Origin: Agromyces aurantiacus
Lineage (GTDB): Bacteria; Actinomycetota; Actinomycetes; Actinomycetales; Microbacteriaceae
DNA length: 64,000 bases
Direction of reading: 5' to 3'
Assembly: GCF_016907355.1 (NCBI RefSeq)
Contig: NZ_JAFBBW010000001.1
Coordinates: 682,001-746,000 of the forward strand
Of this stretch, positions 40,345 to 50,874 are shown in pieces. A model generated the notes under the pieces. It was given only the letters and a program-made list of their open reading frames with translations, did no database searches and was not told the DNA's origin. A program made the translations under genes and the position numbers. The number at the start of each line of letters is the position of its first letter. The stretch's first letter is position 1.

Positions 40345-42513
40345 TCAGAACCCCGGGATCAGGCCGACGGCGAGGTCGATCAGCTTGATGCCGACGAACG
40401 GGGCGATGATGCCGCCGAGGCCGTAGACCAGCAGGTTGCGGTTCAGGATGGCCGTCGCGCCGAGCGGACGGTAGGCGACGCCGCGCAGGGCGAGCGGGAT
40501 CAGGATGACGATGATGATCGCGTTGAAGATGATCGCGGAGAGCACCGCCGAGGCCGGCGAGCTCAGTTGCATGACGTTGAGGGCCGCGAGGCCGGGGAAG
40601 ACCCCCGCGAACATCGCCGGGATGATCGCGAAGTACTTCGCGACGTCGTTCGCGATCGAGAAGGTCGTGAGCGCCCCCCGCGTGATGAGCAGCTGCTTGC
40701 CGATCCGGACGATGTCGATGAGCTTGGTCGGGTCGGAGTCGAGGTCGACCATGTTGCCGGCCTCCTTCGCAGCCGACGTGCCCGTGTTCATCGCCACGCC
40801 GACGTCGGCCTGCGCGAGCGCGGGCGCGTCGTTCGTGCCGTCGCCGGTCATCGCCACGAGGCTTCCGCCCTCCTGCTCGCGGCGGATCAACGCGAGCTTG
40901 TCCTCGGGCGTGGCCTCGGCGAGGTAGTCGTCGACGCCGGCCTCGGCGGCGATCGCCTTCGCGGTCAGCGGGTTGTCGCCCGTGATCATCACCGTGCGGA
41001 TGCCCATGGCGCGAAGTTCGGCGAACCGGTCGACGAGGCCCTCCTTCACGATGTCCTTGAGGTGGACGACGCCGAGCACTCGGGGCGCGCCGCCGGCGTC
41101 CGCGATCGCGACGACGAGCGGCGTGCCGCCGTCGGTCGAGATGGCGTCGACGCGCTTGCGGAGCTCGTCCTCCACGCTCGACGGGATGCGGGCGCGCTCG
41201 GCGACCCACGCGGTCACGGTCGAGCCGGCGCCCTTGCGGACGACGGTGCCGTCCGCGAGGTCGAGGCCCGACATCCGGGTCTGCGCGGTGAAGGGCACGA
41301 CCTCGCCGGCCGGCGCGGCATCGAAGCGGATGCCGCGGCTCGCCGCGAGGTCGACGATCGAGCTGCCCTCCGGCGTGGGGTCGGCGAGCGACGCGAGGGC
41401 CGCCGCACGGACCAGTTCCGCCTCGTCGACGCCGTCGAGCGCGACGAACTCGCTCGCCCGCCGGTTGCCGTAGGTGATGGTGCCGGTCTTGTCGAGCAGC
41501 AGGGTCGTGACGTCGCCCGCGGCCTCGACCGCGCGGCCCGACATGGCGAGCACGTTCTGCTGCACCAAGCGATCCATGCCGGCGATGCCGATGGCCGAGA
41601 GCAGGCCGCCGATCGTCGTGGGGATGAGGCAGACGAGCAGCGCGATGAGCACCGGGACGCTGGCGGGCGACGCCGCGTACGACGCGATGGGGTTCAGCGT
41701 CAGGACGACGACGACGAAGACGATCGACAGGCTCGCGAGCAGGATGTTCAGCGCGATCTCGTTCGGCGTGCGCTGCCGGGCCGCCCCCTCGACGAGCGCG
41801 ATCATGCGGTCGACGAAGGTCTCGCCGGGCTTCGAGGTGATGCGCACCACGATGCGGTCGGAGAGCACGCGGGTTCCGCCGGTCACCGCGCTGCGGTCGC
41901 CGCCCGACTCGCGCACGACCGGCGCGGACTCGCCGGTGATCGCCGACTCGTCGACCGACGCGATGCCCTGCACGATGTCGCCGTCGCCGGGGATGAGGTC
42001 GCCCGCCGACACCACGACGACGTCGCCGAGCCGCAGGTCGGCGCTCGCGACATCCGCCAGCAGGGCTCGCTCGGCGGCCGGGTCGCCCGTCGCGTCGTAG
42101 TCCCGCACGACGTGCGCGACGGTCGTCGTGCGCGTCTTCCGGAGCGTCTCGGCCTGCGCCTTGCCGCGGCCCTCGGCGACCGACTCCGCGAGGTTGGCGA
42201 AGATGACGGTGGCCCAGAGCCAGCCCGCGATCGCCCACGTGAAGCTCTCGGGCACCTCGGTGCCGCCGGATGCCTCGGGGCCGCCGAGGAACGGCTCGGC
42301 GATCGCGATCGCGGTGGTCAGTGCCGCGCCGATCTCGACGATGAACATGACGGGGTTGCGCCACATCTCGCGGGGATCGAGCTTGCGCAGGGCGCCGGGC
42401 AGGGCGGCGAGGAGCTGCCGCGGCCCGAACGGGGCCTTCGGCTTCGGATGCCGGTGCGGCGCGTGCTCCTCGATCGGTGCGCCCGACGGGCTGGGAACGG
42501 TGATGGTGGACAT
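40345..42513 (-). CDS. kdpB: K+-transporting ATPase subunit KdpB (P-type ATPase)
   Basis: The 722-residue catalytic subunit hydrolyses ATP to power K+ uptake through KdpA. It has ITGESAPV (193-200) with S196 at the position of the inhibitory phosphorylation site known in E. coli KdpB, the phosphorylated D341 in [13 protein letters not shown], the KGAGSTV nucleotide site, and [20 protein letters not shown]. Seven or so hydrophobic segments are present. The ATG at 42513 lies three bases after the kdpA stop. All P-type ATPase residues are intact. Confidence 0.97.
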   Translation of the reverse strand: MSTITVPSPSGAPIEEHAPHRHPKPKAPFGPRQLLAALPGALRKLDPREMWRNPVMFIVEIGAALTTAIAIAEPFLGGPEASGGTEVPESFTWAIAGWLWATVIFANLAESVAEGRGKAQAETLRKTRTTTVAHVVRDYDATGDPAAERALLADVASADLRLGDVVVVSAGDLIPGDGDIVQGIASVDESAITGESAPVVRESGGDRSAVTGGTRVLSDRIVVRITSKPGETFVDRMIALVEGAARQRTPNEIALNILLASLSIVFVVVVLTLNPIASYAASPASVPVLIALLVCLIPTTIGGLLSAIGIAGMDRLVQQNVLAMSGRAVEAAGDVTTLLLDKTGTITYGNRRASEFVALDGVDEAELVRAAALASLADPTPEGSSIVDLAASRGIRFDAAPAGEVVPFTAQTRMSGLDLADGTVVRKGAGSTVTAWVAERARIPSSVEDELRKRVDAISTDGGTPLVVAIADAGGAPRVLGVVHLKDIVKEGLVDRFAELRAMGIRTVMITGDNPLTAKAIAAEAGVDDYLAEATPEDKLALIRREQEGGSLVAMTGDGTNDAPALAQADVGVAMNTGTSAAKEAGNMVDLDSDPTKLIDIVRIGKQLLITRGALTTFSIANDVAKYFAIIPAMFAGVFPGLAALNVMQLSSPASAVLSAIIFNAIIIVILIPLALRGVAYRPLGATAILNRNLLVYGLGGIIAPFVGIKLIDLAVGLIPGF

Positions 42514-42516
42514 GGA

Positions 42517-44190
42517 TCAACTCAGCCCTTCCGCCAGTGGACCCAGCGTGAGAACGGGGAAATAGGTGAGGGCGGTCACGAGGACCGTCACGCCGGCGAG
42601 GAGGCCGACGAACTGCGGTCGGTGCGTCGGCAGGGTGCCCGAGGTCGCTGGAACCTTGTCCTGCGCGGCGAGGCTGCCGGCGAGGGCCAGCACCAGCACG
42701 ATCGGCACGAAGCGCCCGAGCAGCATCGCGACGCCGAGCGCGGTGTTCAACCACGGGGTGTTCGCGGTGAGGCCGGCGAATGCCGATCCGTTGTTGTTCG
42801 CAGCGCTCGTGAACCCGTAGAGCACCTCCGACATGCCGTGGACGCCCGGGTTCCAGATCGAGACGTCCTCGACGTCCTGGCGGACGCCGGGGATCGCGAA
42901 GCTCAGGGCCGTGCCGGCGAGCACGAGGGTCGGCGTGACGAGGATGTAGAGGCTCGCGAGCTTGATCTCCCGCGGACCGATCTTCTTGCCGAGGTACTCG
43001 GGCGTGCGGCCCACGAGGAGGCCGGCGATGAACACCGCGATGACCGCGAGCACGAGCATGCCGTAGAGGCCCGATCCGACGCCGCCGGGGGCGACCTCGC
43101 CGAGCATCATGTTCAGCATCGGGATCATCCCGCCGAGCGCGGTATAGGAGTCGTGCATGGAGTTCACGGCGCCGGTGGACGTGAGCGTCGTGCTGGCCGC
43201 GAACAGCGTCGACCCCAGGATTCCGAACCGCTGCTCCTTGCCCTCCATCGCCGCACCGGCGAGCTCCGGTGCGGTGCCGTGACCGGCCCACTCCAGGGCG
43301 CTCAACGCGACGAGCGAGACGACGAAGAGCGACGCCATGGCTGCGAGGATCGCGTACCCCTGTCGGTTCGAGCCGACCATCCGCCCGAACGTGCGCGGCA
43401 GCGAGAACGGGATGGCGAGCAGCAGCACGATCTCGAACAGGCTCGTCCACGCGCTGGGGTTCTCGAACGGATGCGCGGAGTTGGCGTTGAAGAACCCGCC
43501 GCCGTTGGTGCCGAGCTCCTTGATCGCCTCCTGCGAGGCGACCGGTCCGCCGGGGATCACCTGCGTGCTCCCGGCGAGCGTCGTGATCTCGGTGAAGCCG
43601 TTGACGTTCTGGATCACGCCACCGACCAGGAGCACGATCGCGGCGATGAACGCACCCGGGAGCAGGAGCCGGAACGCGCCGCGCACGAGGTCGACCCAGA
43701 AGTTGCCGATGGTGCCCGCACGACGGCGGGCGAACCCGCGGACGAGCGCGATCGCCACCGCGATCCCGACCGCGGCGGAGACGAAGTTCTGCACCGCGAG
43801 CCCGGCGAACTGGACCGTGTAGCCCATCGTGAGCTCGGGAGAGTACGACTGCCAGTTCGTGTTCGTGACGAACGACGCCGCGGTGTTGAACGACAGCCCC
43901 TCGGGCACGGCGGGAAGCCCCAGGGCGTACGGCAGCACCGCCTGGATGCGCTGCAGCGCGTACAGCAGCAGCACGCCGACGAGGCTGAACGCGAGCACGC
44001 CGCGCAGGTACGCGGGCCAGGACTGCTCCGACGACGAGTCGACGCCCACGAGCCGGTACACGACGCGCTCCGAGCGCCAGTCGCGGTCGGACGTGTAGAT
44101 CCGCGCCATCCAGTCGCCGAGCGGTCGGGAGAGCAGGGCGAGGATCAGGACGAGGGTGGCCGCCTGCAGGACGGCCAGGAAGACCTCCAC
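42517..44190 (-). CDS. kdpA: K+-transporting ATPase subunit KdpA
   Basis: The 557-residue channel-like subunit binds K+ with a four-fold pseudo-repeat related to K+ channels. Visible selectivity-loop segments include [46 protein letters not shown] and [14 protein letters not shown], which are diagnostic of KdpA. The start is GTG 44190, immediately after the kdpF stop (TAG GTG). Hydrophobic along its length, with about ten spans. Confidence 0.97.
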   Translation of the reverse strand: MEVFLAVLQAATLVLILALLSRPLGDWMARIYTSDRDWRSERVVYRLVGVDSSSEQSWPAYLRGVLAFSLVGVLLLYALQRIQAVLPYALGLPAVPEGLSFNTAASFVTNTNWQSYSPELTMGYTVQFAGLAVQNFVSAAVGIAVAIALVRGFARRRAGTIGNFWVDLVRGAFRLLLPGAFIAAIVLLVGGVIQNVNGFTEITTLAGSTQVIPGGPVASQEAIKELGTNGGGFFNANSAHPFENPSAWTSLFEIVLLLAIPFSLPRTFGRMVGSNRQGYAILAAMASLFVVSLVALSALEWAGHGTAPELAGAAMEGKEQRFGILGSTLFAASTTLTSTGAVNSMHDSYTALGGMIPMLNMMLGEVAPGGVGSGLYGMLVLAVIAVFIAGLLVGRTPEYLGKKIGPREIKLASLYILVTPTLVLAGTALSFAIPGVRQDVEDVSIWNPGVHGMSEVLYGFTSAANNNGSAFAGLTANTPWLNTALGVAMLLGRFVPIVLVLALAGSLAAQDKVPATSGTLPTHRPQFVGLLAGVTVLVTALTYFPVLTLGPLAEGLS

Positions 44191-44280
44191 CTAGAACCTC
44201 TCGGGCCGGATCAGGGCGTACACGAGGTACGCGACGGCGGCGAGGCCCAGGGCGGCGGCGAGCAGCTCGAAGACGATCAC
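44191..44280 (-). CDS. kdpF: K+-transporting ATPase subunit KdpF
   Basis: This 29-residue, one-helix peptide (VIVFELLAAALGLAAVAYLV then YALIRPERF; first codon GTG read as Met) is the small KdpF subunit. The ending Y-L-V-Y-A-L-I-x-P-E-R-F is diagnostic. It stabilises the complex in the membrane. Its GTG (44280) overlaps the stop of the preceding tiny ORF (GTGA), and its stop directly precedes the kdpA GTG. It is too short to be found by length-filtered gene prediction. Confidence 0.93.
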   Translation of the reverse strand: MIVFELLAAALGLAAVAYLVYALIRPERF

Positions 44281-44360
44281 AGCTTCTCGACCCCCTTCGC
44301 GATGAGGCCGACGATGAGGAACGTCAGGCCGATGACGGCGACGTACACGAGGTCGAGCAC
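44277..44360 (-). CDS. Tiny membrane peptide heading the kdp operon
   Basis: This 27-residue ORF reads (M)LDLVYVAVIGLTFLIVGLI then AKGVEKL, a single hydrophobic helix with a short charged end. The start is GTG 44360, with GGAG five bases upstream; the stop overlaps the kdpF start (GTGA). Similar small ORFs ahead of kdpF are, as I recall, present in other actinobacterial kdp loci, with no assigned role. It could be an extra small subunit or a translational leader. The ribosome site, clean helix and overlap support coding. Confidence 0.7.
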   Translation of the reverse strand: MLDLVYVAVIGLTFLIVGLIAKGVEKL

Positions 44361-44458
44361 GATGACTCCAGTGGATGCGGTTCCGCGGCCCCGTTCGCGG
44401 CCGGCGGGCAGCGGTGCGCTGCGATTCGATGCAACACCCGGCGGATGTCGCGGGCGCG

Positions 44459-44500
44459 GGTCCTCACGGATCCCTAACGCCGAGGGACTTGGTCCTCACG
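44459..44500. promoter_or_regulatory. Paired direct repeats upstream of kdp: candidate KdpE site
   Basis: GGTCCTCACG occurs twice in the same orientation, at 44459-44468 and 44491-44500, exactly 32 bases apart (three helical turns). Between them TCCCT/AGGGA forms an inverted pair. The repeats lie 99-140 bases upstream of the first kdp ORF, where an OmpR-type regulator that binds direct repeats would act. Binding by KdpE is inference. Confidence 0.45.
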
Positions 44501-44522
44501 CGATGCAGACGCCGGCGCACGA

Positions 44523-46145
44523 TCAGCCGCCGGCGGCGAGCTCCCGCCGGCGCATGAGCACGATGGACACCGCGATCGCGGCCACGCCGATGCCGATCAT
44601 CCAGATCCCGCCGGTCCAGTCGACCTCGTCGCCGATCGGCACGGGCGAGTGCGCGAAGGGCGACAGGTCGTGCATCCAGTCGGGCAGGCCGAGCAGCTCG
44701 CCGAAGACCCCGAGGAACGCGGCGAGCGTGAGCACCGCCCACGCGGCCCCGATCATCACGCGCGGCACGAGCACGAACAGCAGCATGCCGATGCCCAGGA
44801 AGACGAGCACCGCGGGCAGCTGCGCGATCGCCGCCTCCGCGGCATCCTGCGCCATGCCCGCCGGGTCGTCGGCCGGCTGCGCGCCCGCGAACGCGGCGAG
44901 CATCGACACGGCGATCACGATCACGACGCCGATGAGCGCGACCGCGCCGTACTCGCCGAGCCAGCGCTGCCGCGGCACCGGGGTCGCGAGCACCGCCTCG
45001 GCGGTGCCGTGCGCCTCCTCCTGGCGGGCGCGGATCACGAGCTGCAGCGCGCACGCCGACGCGAGGATGCCGATCACGCTGAAGAACGTCGTGGTCAGCG
45101 CCTGCTCGAGCGTCGCATCCGCCCCGGCCATCTGCCGCAGGCGCACCGCGACGTCGGGCACGTCGGAGCCGAGCCGGTCGACGAGCTGGGTGAGCGAGGT
45201 CGCGAGCGCGCCCATCACCGCGGCACCCGCGGCCCACGACACGACGGCGCCGATGCTGAGCTTCCAGGCGAGTCCGAGCGAGCCCGACAGCACCGGCCCG
45301 GCGTGGTCGCGCCCGCGCAGTCCGGGCAGCACGCTCGCGCCGCTGTCGCGCGCCGACTGGAACACGAACACGAGCGCCACGAGCACGGCCGCGAACCCGA
45401 TCGAGAGGAGCAGCGGCGCGAGGTCGTTCTCGGCGAACGCGTTCGTGCGCTGTCCCCATCCGATCGGCGAGAGCCAGCTGATCCACATCGGCGTGCGATG
45501 CAGCCCGTCGGCGGACGGCTCGCCGGCCGCGTCGCCGATGCCGCGGACGAAGTACGCCGCGACCACCGCCGCGACGCCCGCGCCGTTCGCGGCCCGCGAC
45601 GTGCGGAACAGCTGCGCGAAGACGAGCCCGATCGCGAGGAACGCGACCCCGCACGCGGCGACCGCCGCGCCCGCGACGAACGCCCCGGTCGCGTCGAGGC
45701 CGCTCGCCCAGAAGGCGATCGCCACCCCGAGGCCGAGCACGACGTTCGCGATCACGCCGTGCAGGACGGTCGCCGCGGTCGGCAGCAGGCGCGACGCGGG
45801 CGTCGACGCGACGAGCTCGGCGCGCCCCGTCTCCTCGTCGCCGCGCGTGTGCCGCACGGCGAGGAACGTGCTCATGAGCCCGGCGAGCAGCGCGAGGAAC
45901 GCGAACATGAGGAAGAACGCGAACGGGCCCTGTTCGGCCCCGTTGGGGGTGCCGCGGAACACGAGGATCGCCGGCGCGACGCTCGTCAGCCGCAGGATGC
46001 CCTCGCGTTCGGCGAGCTCGCCGAACGTGTCCCTCACCGCGGTCGTCGCCATGACCGCGAGCGCCGCCGTGCCCACGATCCACAGCGCCAGCTGCACCCG
46101 GTCGCGGCGCAGCCGCTGCCGCAGCAGCACGCCGAGCAGGTTCAC
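44523..46145 (-). CDS. ABC-2 type exporter permease (fused double-length)
   Basis: The 540-residue membrane protein has about twelve hydrophobic segments arranged as two similar halves, as in actinobacterial TnrB3/antibiotic-exporter permeases: the first half has [20 protein letters not shown], the second half has [20 protein letters not shown], both fitting the E-L-(V/L)-A-(S/T)-P-V-x-R-x-x-x-L pattern. It pairs with the ATPase encoded just upstream; their codons overlap (GTGA at 46142-46145). Substrate unknown: drug or lipid export is typical. The frame upstream of 46145 is a shadow of the ATPase gene. Confidence 0.88.
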   Translation of the reverse strand: MNLLGVLLRQRLRRDRVQLALWIVGTAALAVMATTAVRDTFGELAEREGILRLTSVAPAILVFRGTPNGAEQGPFAFFLMFAFLALLAGLMSTFLAVRHTRGDEETGRAELVASTPASRLLPTAATVLHGVIANVVLGLGVAIAFWASGLDATGAFVAGAAVAACGVAFLAIGLVFAQLFRTSRAANGAGVAAVVAAYFVRGIGDAAGEPSADGLHRTPMWISWLSPIGWGQRTNAFAENDLAPLLLSIGFAAVLVALVFVFQSARDSGASVLPGLRGRDHAGPVLSGSLGLAWKLSIGAVVSWAAGAAVMGALATSLTQLVDRLGSDVPDVAVRLRQMAGADATLEQALTTTFFSVIGILASACALQLVIRARQEEAHGTAEAVLATPVPRQRWLGEYGAVALIGVVIVIAVSMLAAFAGAQPADDPAGMAQDAAEAAIAQLPAVLVFLGIGMLLFVLVPRVMIGAAWAVLTLAAFLGVFGELLGLPDWMHDLSPFAHSPVPIGDEVDWTGGIWMIGIGVAAIAVSIVLMRRRELAAGG

Positions 46146-47074
46146 GCGCGCGCCTCCGCCGTCAGGAGCGCCGGGTCGTCGCCGTAGTGCCGGAGGAAGA
46201 GCTCCTCGAGCGAGGGCGGCATCACCGTGAGGCCCTGCACGCCGAGCCGGCCGAGCTCGGGCAGCATGCCGGCCATCCGGTCGCTGTCGACCGTGAAGCG
46301 CACGCGGCCGTTGTCGGCCACCAGGTCGTGCACGCCGTCGATCGCCGCGATCGCGCCCTCCTGGCCCGGCACGTGCACGAACGCGACGGTCGAGCGCGTG
46401 AGGTGCCGCAGCTCGGCGAGTGTGCCCGACTCCACCAGCCGGCCCGCGCGGATGATGCTCACGCGGTCGCAGAGCTCCTCGACCTCCGACAGGATGTGGC
46501 TCGAGAGCAGCACCGTCGCGCCCTCCTTCGCGATCCGGTCGATCTCGCGGTTGAAGACGACCTCCATGAGCGGGTCGAGCCCGCTCGTCGGTTCGTCGAG
46601 CAGGTACAGTTCGGCCGGGGTCGCGAACGCGGCGATGAGCGCGACCTTCTGCCGGTTGCCCTTCGAGTACGCCCGGCCCCTCACGCGCGGGTCGAACTGG
46701 AACGCCTCGATCAGGCGCGCCTTGCGCTCGGCGTACGCGGCGCGGTCGGCCGTGCCGCCGCGCAGCCGCGAGATGAGGTCGATCGCCTCGCCGCCGGTGA
46801 GGTTCGGCCAGAGGGTCACGTCGCCGGGAACGTACGCCAGCCGTCGGTGGAGGTCGGCGGCGTCGGCCCACGGGTCGCGGCCGAACAGCTCGACCGTGCC
46901 GCCGTCGGCGCGTGCCAGCCCGAGCAGGATGCGCAGCGTCGTGGACTTGCCCGCGCCGTTGGGCCCGAGGAAGCCGTGGATCTCGCCGGGGCGCACCTCG
47001 AGGTCGAGGCCGTCGAGCGCGACGGTCCGCCCGAAGCGCTTCTCGAGGCCGCGGGTGCTGATCACGCTGGTCAT
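46142..47074 (-). CDS. ABC transporter ATP-binding protein
   Basis: The 310-residue ATPase has Walker [20 protein letters not shown] (G-x4-GKST), the Q-loop region [20 protein letters not shown], a signature [16 protein letters not shown] in place of the usual LSGGQ, Walker [14 protein letters not shown], and the switch His in [11 protein letters not shown]-terminal domain of ~80 residues follows (DrrA-like). The modified signature (SKGNRQK) is typical of exporter ATPases of this group. The start is ATG 47074. Its stop overlaps the permease start, so the two are one operon. Confidence 0.92.
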   Translation of the reverse strand: MTSVISTRGLEKRFGRTVALDGLDLEVRPGEIHGFLGPNGAGKSTTLRILLGLARADGGTVELFGRDPWADAADLHRRLAYVPGDVTLWPNLTGGEAIDLISRLRGGTADRAAYAERKARLIEAFQFDPRVRGRAYSKGNRQKVALIAAFATPAELYLLDEPTSGLDPLMEVVFNREIDRIAKEGATVLLSSHILSEVEELCDRVSIIRAGRLVESGTLAELRHLTRSTVAFVHVPGQEGAIAAIDGVHDLVADNGRVRFTVDSDRMAGMLPELGRLGVQGLTVMPPSLEELFLRHYGDDPALLTAEARA

Positions 47075-47167
47075 GCGCCGGATGCTACGCCCGCGCCGAT
47101 CACGCCGGTGGGACCAACGGCACTGGCGCGTGTCATCCGCGGCGCTCGCCGCGGGTACGCTCGCGTC

Positions 47168-47563
47168 ATGGGTTCGCTCGACGTGATCGCGCTGGTGGCC
47201 GAAGTCGTCGCGTGGATCACGCTCGCCGGCGGCGGGCTGTGCCTGCTCGCGTTCGCGTTCGCGCGCATGGCCGACGGCACGTGGGAGCCCACCGACGCGG
47301 TCGTCGTCGACGGCGCGGGCGGCACGCGCGTGCGCTGGTTCGCCGAGGGCGAGTTCCACGAGCGCGTGCTCGAGCCCGACGAGCACCACCACCTGCGCGA
47401 TGACGAGGCGCAGCCCGCGTACTATCGGCGGCGCACGCCCGACCGGCTCCGGTTCGAGGCCGACTCGCCCGTGCCGCGCCTGCTCGGCCTGCTCTCGGTG
47501 ATCCTCATCGGGATCGGCGTGGCCGCGACCGTCGTGTCCACGGTGGCGGGCGCCGCGGCCTGA
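47168..47563 (+). CDS. Small membrane protein of unknown function
   Basis: The 131-residue protein has an N-terminal helix (about 5-30), a soluble middle of ~75 residues ([35 protein letters not shown]), and a C-terminal helix (about 106-127). The topology suggests both ends in the membrane with a periplasmic or cytosolic loop. Related proteins are, as I recall, annotated only as hypothetical in Microbacteriaceae. ATG 47168 begins the first helix. Divergent from the ABC exporter pair. Confidence 0.75.
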   Translation: MGSLDVIALVAEVVAWITLAGGGLCLLAFAFARMADGTWEPTDAVVVDGAGGTRVRWFAEGEFHERVLEPDEHHHLRDDEAQPAYYRRRTPDRLRFEADSPVPRLLGLLSVILIGIGVAATVVSTVAGAAA

Positions 47564-47610
47564 GTCGCGCGACGCCCGTCGCGCGGGGCCTGCCGGCCGC
47601 GCGGCATCCG

Positions 47611-48279
47611 CTACTCGAGCGCGGCGAACTTCTCGATGTCGCTCTCGGTGCCCGACACGATGATGAGGTCGTGGGTCGACACGACCGTCTTCTCCGTCGC
47701 GTAGGTGAACGGCTTGCCGGGGCTCTTCACGCCGACGACCGTGACGTTGTGCCGCGTGCGCACGCCCGACTCGGCGAGGTTCTTGCCGCGGATCGGCTTC
47801 GGCGGGTACATCTTCACGAGCGCGAAGTCGTCGTCGAACTCGATGAAGTCGATCATGCGGCCCGACACGAGGTGCGCGGTGCGCTCGCCGGCCTCGCGCT
47901 CGGGGTAGATCACGTGGTTCGCGCCGATGCGCTCGAGGATCTTGCCGTGGCTCGACGAGATCGCCTTCGCCCAGATCTGCGGGATCTTCAGGTCGACGAG
48001 GTTCGCGGTGATGAGCACCGACGCCTCGACCGACGAGCCGACCGCGCACACCGCGATCGAGAACTCCTGCGCGCCGATCTGCTTGAGCGCGTCGAGCGAG
48101 CGCGCGTCGGCGACCACGGCGTGCGTGACGCGCTCGGCCCACTTCTGCACGAGCGCCTCGTCGTCGTCGACGGCGAGCACCTCGCGTCCGAGGCGGTCGA
48201 GCTGGCCGGCCGTGGCCGCCCCGAACCGGCCGAGCCCGATGACGAGCACTGGGGCGTCGTGCTTGATGCGGTCAACCAA
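47611..48279 (-). CDS. trkA: K+ uptake regulatory protein, TrkA/KtrA type
   Basis: The 222-residue cytosolic RCK protein gates the K+ channel subunit TrkH. It has the Rossmann motif [20 protein letters not shown], the acidic end of strand 2 (VLAVDDDE), [20 protein letters not shown], and a TrkA-C domain (about 140-220). The single-RCK length matches KtrA/CeoB rather than the double-length E. coli TrkA. The start is TTG 48279, eight bases inside the trkH 3' end, with GAGAGG seven bases upstream; overlap of TTG and the trkH stop indicates coupling. Confidence 0.93.
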   Translation of the reverse strand: MVDRIKHDAPVLVIGLGRFGAATAGQLDRLGREVLAVDDDEALVQKWAERVTHAVVADARSLDALKQIGAQEFSIAVCAVGSSVEASVLITANLVDLKIPQIWAKAISSSHGKILERIGANHVIYPEREAGERTAHLVSGRMIDFIEFDDDFALVKMYPPKPIRGKNLAESGVRTRHNVTVVGVKSPGKPFTYATEKTVVSTHDLIIVSGTESDIEKFAALE

Positions 48280-49747
48280 CGATGGGCCTCTCTTCCGGTC
48301 TCCTGAACAGCTGGCGCTTCTGCGCGGCCGCGAGGGCCGCCGCGAGCGTGACGGTGCCGACGCGACCCATGAACATGGTCACGGCCATGACGTACTTGCC
48401 CTCGGGCGGCAACGCCTCCGTGAGGCCGGTCGACAGGCCGCACGTCGCGAACGCCGAGATGACGTCGAACAGCACGAAGTCGAGCGGCGCCTTCGTCATC
48501 TGCGTGATGACGACGGTCGACACCGCGACGATCGTCGCGCCCCACAGCACGACGCTGACGGCCAGGCGCAGGATGTCGCGGGGGATGCGCCGCCCGAACG
48601 CCTCCATCGCGGGCGCCCCGCGCGCCTCCGCGTACGCGGCGAGGAACAGCACCGCGAGCGTGGTGACCTTGATGCCGCCCGCGGTCGACGCCGAGCCGCC
48701 GCCGACGAACATGAGCATGTCGGTCACGAGCAGGCTCGAGCCGTACAGGTCGTGCATGTCGATCGTCGCGAAGCCGCCCGAGCGGGTCATCGTCGACATG
48801 AAGAAGGCTTCGTACAACGTCTTGCCGAAGCCGAACGCGCCGTAGGTCTTCGGGTTGTCGTACTCGAGCACGAGGAACGTGAGGGCGCCGGCCACCCACA
48901 GGATCGCCGTGGTGGTGAGCGTGAGCTTCACGTGCACGCTCCAGCGCCGCGGCATCCGCCAGGTGCGCAACAGCGCGTAGATCACCGGGAAGCCGAGGCT
49001 GCCGAGGAACACGTCGAGCATGAGCAGCGACTGGAACCAGTAGTCGTCGAAGAACTCGACCGGGCCGAGCGGGTTCGGCGCGAAGCCCGTGTTCGTGAAC
49101 GCGCTGACCGAGTAGTAGGCCGAGTACCAGACGCTCGTGCCGACGTCGTAGCCCGCGGCGAGCACGCTCGGGATCATCCCGAGCATGATGACCGCCTCGA
49201 TCGACAGCGTGCTGATCGCGACGGTCGCGAGCAGCCCGCCGACCTCGCCGAGCCGCACCGCCTGCCGCTCGGAGACCGGGCCGGCGTGCACGCGCGACGG
49301 GTTCGTGTCGCTCGCCGCGATGAGCTTCGCGCGCAGGCCCAGCCGGCGCGAGATCACGAGGCCGAGGATCGAGGCGAGCGTCAGCACGCCCATGCCGCCG
49401 ACGTTCATGCCGATGAAGATCACCGCGTTGCCGAACGGCGACCAGTGCGTGGCCATGTCGACCGTCGTGAGCCCCGTGACGCAGATCGCGGACGTCGCGG
49501 TGAAGAACGCGTCGTACAGCGGGGTGCCGCCCGTGCCGGCGCCCGCTCGCGCGATCGGCAGCGACAGCAGCAGCGTGGTGATGAGGATGAGGCTCGCGAA
49601 CACGATGATCGCGAAGCGCGACGGCGAGCTGCGCACGAGCGCGTCGATCGCATCGCGGACACCGCCGAGCCATGAGCGCCGGGCCATTCCCCGGCGGCCC
49701 ACGGGTTGCGCGGCCATCCGCCCTCCCTCGCTCGACGCGTGAGTCAT
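48272..49747 (-). CDS. trkH: K+ uptake channel subunit TrkH/KtrB
   Basis: The 491-residue membrane protein is the K+-translocating subunit. It has the four selectivity loops with conserved Gly: SAICVTGLTTVDMATHWS, VSAFTNTGFAPNP, TMTRSGGFATIDMHD and ISAFATCGLSTGL, plus FVGGGSASTAGGIKVTT. With TrkA, it gives low-affinity, Na+ or proton-coupled K+ uptake, complementing the high-affinity Kdp system 4 kb away. The start is ATG 49747 (GGGGAG upstream); ATG 49717 is a possible alternative. Divergent from the ArsR gene with a 41-base gap. Confidence 0.95.
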   Translation of the reverse strand: MTHASSEGGRMAAQPVGRRGMARRSWLGGVRDAIDALVRSSPSRFAIIVFASLILITTLLLSLPIARAGAGTGGTPLYDAFFTATSAICVTGLTTVDMATHWSPFGNAVIFIGMNVGGMGVLTLASILGLVISRRLGLRAKLIAASDTNPSRVHAGPVSERQAVRLGEVGGLLATVAISTLSIEAVIMLGMIPSVLAAGYDVGTSVWYSAYYSVSAFTNTGFAPNPLGPVEFFDDYWFQSLLMLDVFLGSLGFPVIYALLRTWRMPRRWSVHVKLTLTTTAILWVAGALTFLVLEYDNPKTYGAFGFGKTLYEAFFMSTMTRSGGFATIDMHDLYGSSLLVTDMLMFVGGGSASTAGGIKVTTLAVLFLAAYAEARGAPAMEAFGRRIPRDILRLAVSVVLWGATIVAVSTVVITQMTKAPLDFVLFDVISAFATCGLSTGLTEALPPEGKYVMAVTMFMGRVGTVTLAAALAAAQKRQLFRRPEERPIVG

Positions 49748-49788
49748 CGTACTCCCCGCTCATCGCCCCGACTGACTACCCTTGAGCC

Positions 49789-50229
49789 ATGGCGGACATC
49801 TTCGACGTGGTGGCGGATCCGACCCGGCGAGACATCCTCGGCGTCCTCCTCGACCGCGAGACGACCGTTCCCGAGTCGGGCGGTGAGATCAGCGTCGGCG
49901 AGATCGTCACGGCACTCGGCGTCAGCCAGCCCACGGTGTCCAAGCACCTCAAGGTGCTCCGCGAGTCGGGCCTCGTCGCCGTGCGCGAGGAGGGCCAGCA
50001 CCGCTACTACCGCCTCGACCGCGCGCCGCTCGAGCGGCTCGAGGACTGGCTGATCCCCTTCGTCTCGACGGATGCGGCGACCGACGCCATCACGCTCGCG
50101 GGCGCCGATGCGGGTGCCGCCGAGGGGCTCAACGAGGAGCAGCGCGCGTTCGCGTCGGCGCTCGGCAAGGCGTTCGCCGACACGGCGCACCAGGTCACCG
50201 CGGTCGTCGCGCAGCGCAAGCGCCGGTAG
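49789..50229 (+). CDS. ArsR-family transcriptional regulator
   Basis: The 146-residue protein has an ArsR-type winged helix (about 1-85): MADIFDVVADPTRRDILGVL, VTALGVSQPTVSKHLKVLRE and VREEGQHRYYRLD. The C-terminal 55 residues are helical and lack an obvious metal-binding Cys cluster. There is almost no ribosome site before the ATG, so the mRNA may be leaderless. It shares a 41-base divergent promoter region with trkH and could regulate it; that is inference. Confidence 0.9.
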   Translation: MADIFDVVADPTRRDILGVLLDRETTVPESGGEISVGEIVTALGVSQPTVSKHLKVLRESGLVAVREEGQHRYYRLDRAPLERLEDWLIPFVSTDAATDAITLAGADAGAAEGLNEEQRAFASALGKAFADTAHQVTAVVAQRKRR

Positions 50230-50247
50230 TCGGCGCACGCGCGGTCG

Positions 50248-50757
50248 TCAGCGCACGCGCTTGGCCATCTCGAGCTCGAGTCCGCCCGGCTCGAGCTCGT
50301 AGGGCCGGCTCGCGCCGGTGTAGGTGAAGCCGAGCTTCTCGTAGAACCGTCGGGCGCGCGGGTTGTCCTCGTGCACCTCGAGGCGCAGCGTGTCGCTGCG
50401 CTCGGCCGCCCAGCACTCGATCTCGGCGAGCAGCGCTCGCGTGATGCCGGCCTCCTCGCCGCGGTGCCCGGGCGCCACGTAGACGCCGACGAGCATGGGC
50501 CCGGTCGCGAGATCGGGCACGTAGCAGGCCATGGTGCCGACCCACTCGTCGTCGCGGATGGCGACGACCACGGTCTGCTGCGACGACTCGCCTCGGCGGG
50601 CGCGCGTGCGCCACTCGGCCTCGTCGTACGTGAGGGCGCGCTCCAGCGTGTCGCCGAACGCGATCGGGGTGTCGCGCAGCATCTCGAGGCGCAGGTCACG
50701 GACGGCGGCCCAGTCGTCTTCGCGGGTGGTCCTGATCACGAGTTCGGGTCGTGGCAT
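50248..50757 (-). CDS. GNAT-family N-acetyltransferase
   Basis: The 169-residue protein has the GNAT fold: IRTTREDDWAAVRDLRLEML, LVGVYVAPGHRGEEAGITRA with the acetyl-CoA loop, and DNPRARRFYEKLGFTYTG. In the acetyl-CoA loop the usual R-G-x-G is RGEEAG, a small deviation. The substrate is unknown. ATG 50757 is followed by IRTT-type start; convergent with the ArsR gene (18-base gap). Confidence 0.9.
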   Translation of the reverse strand: MPRPELVIRTTREDDWAAVRDLRLEMLRDTPIAFGDTLERALTYDEAEWRTRARRGESSQQTVVVAIRDDEWVGTMACYVPDLATGPMLVGVYVAPGHRGEEAGITRALLAEIECWAAERSDTLRLEVHEDNPRARRFYEKLGFTYTGASRPYELEPGGLELEMAKRVR

Positions 50758-50874
50758 CCCTCGACGGTATCGGATGCCGCGGGCGCCGCGCTGACGAATG
50801 GGCTAGACTACCGCGGGGCTGTTCGCCCCACGGCTGCGGCACGCGCGGCCGACCCGGATCTTTGTGAGGTTTTC

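Noticed and set aside
40177..46230. A 2017-codon open frame on the + strand opposite the kdp genes
   Set aside because: It is antisense to kdpC, kdpB, kdpA and an ABC permease, all with clear motifs; its product is low-complexity Arg/Glu/Asp/His-rich, typical of shadow frames in GC-rich DNA.
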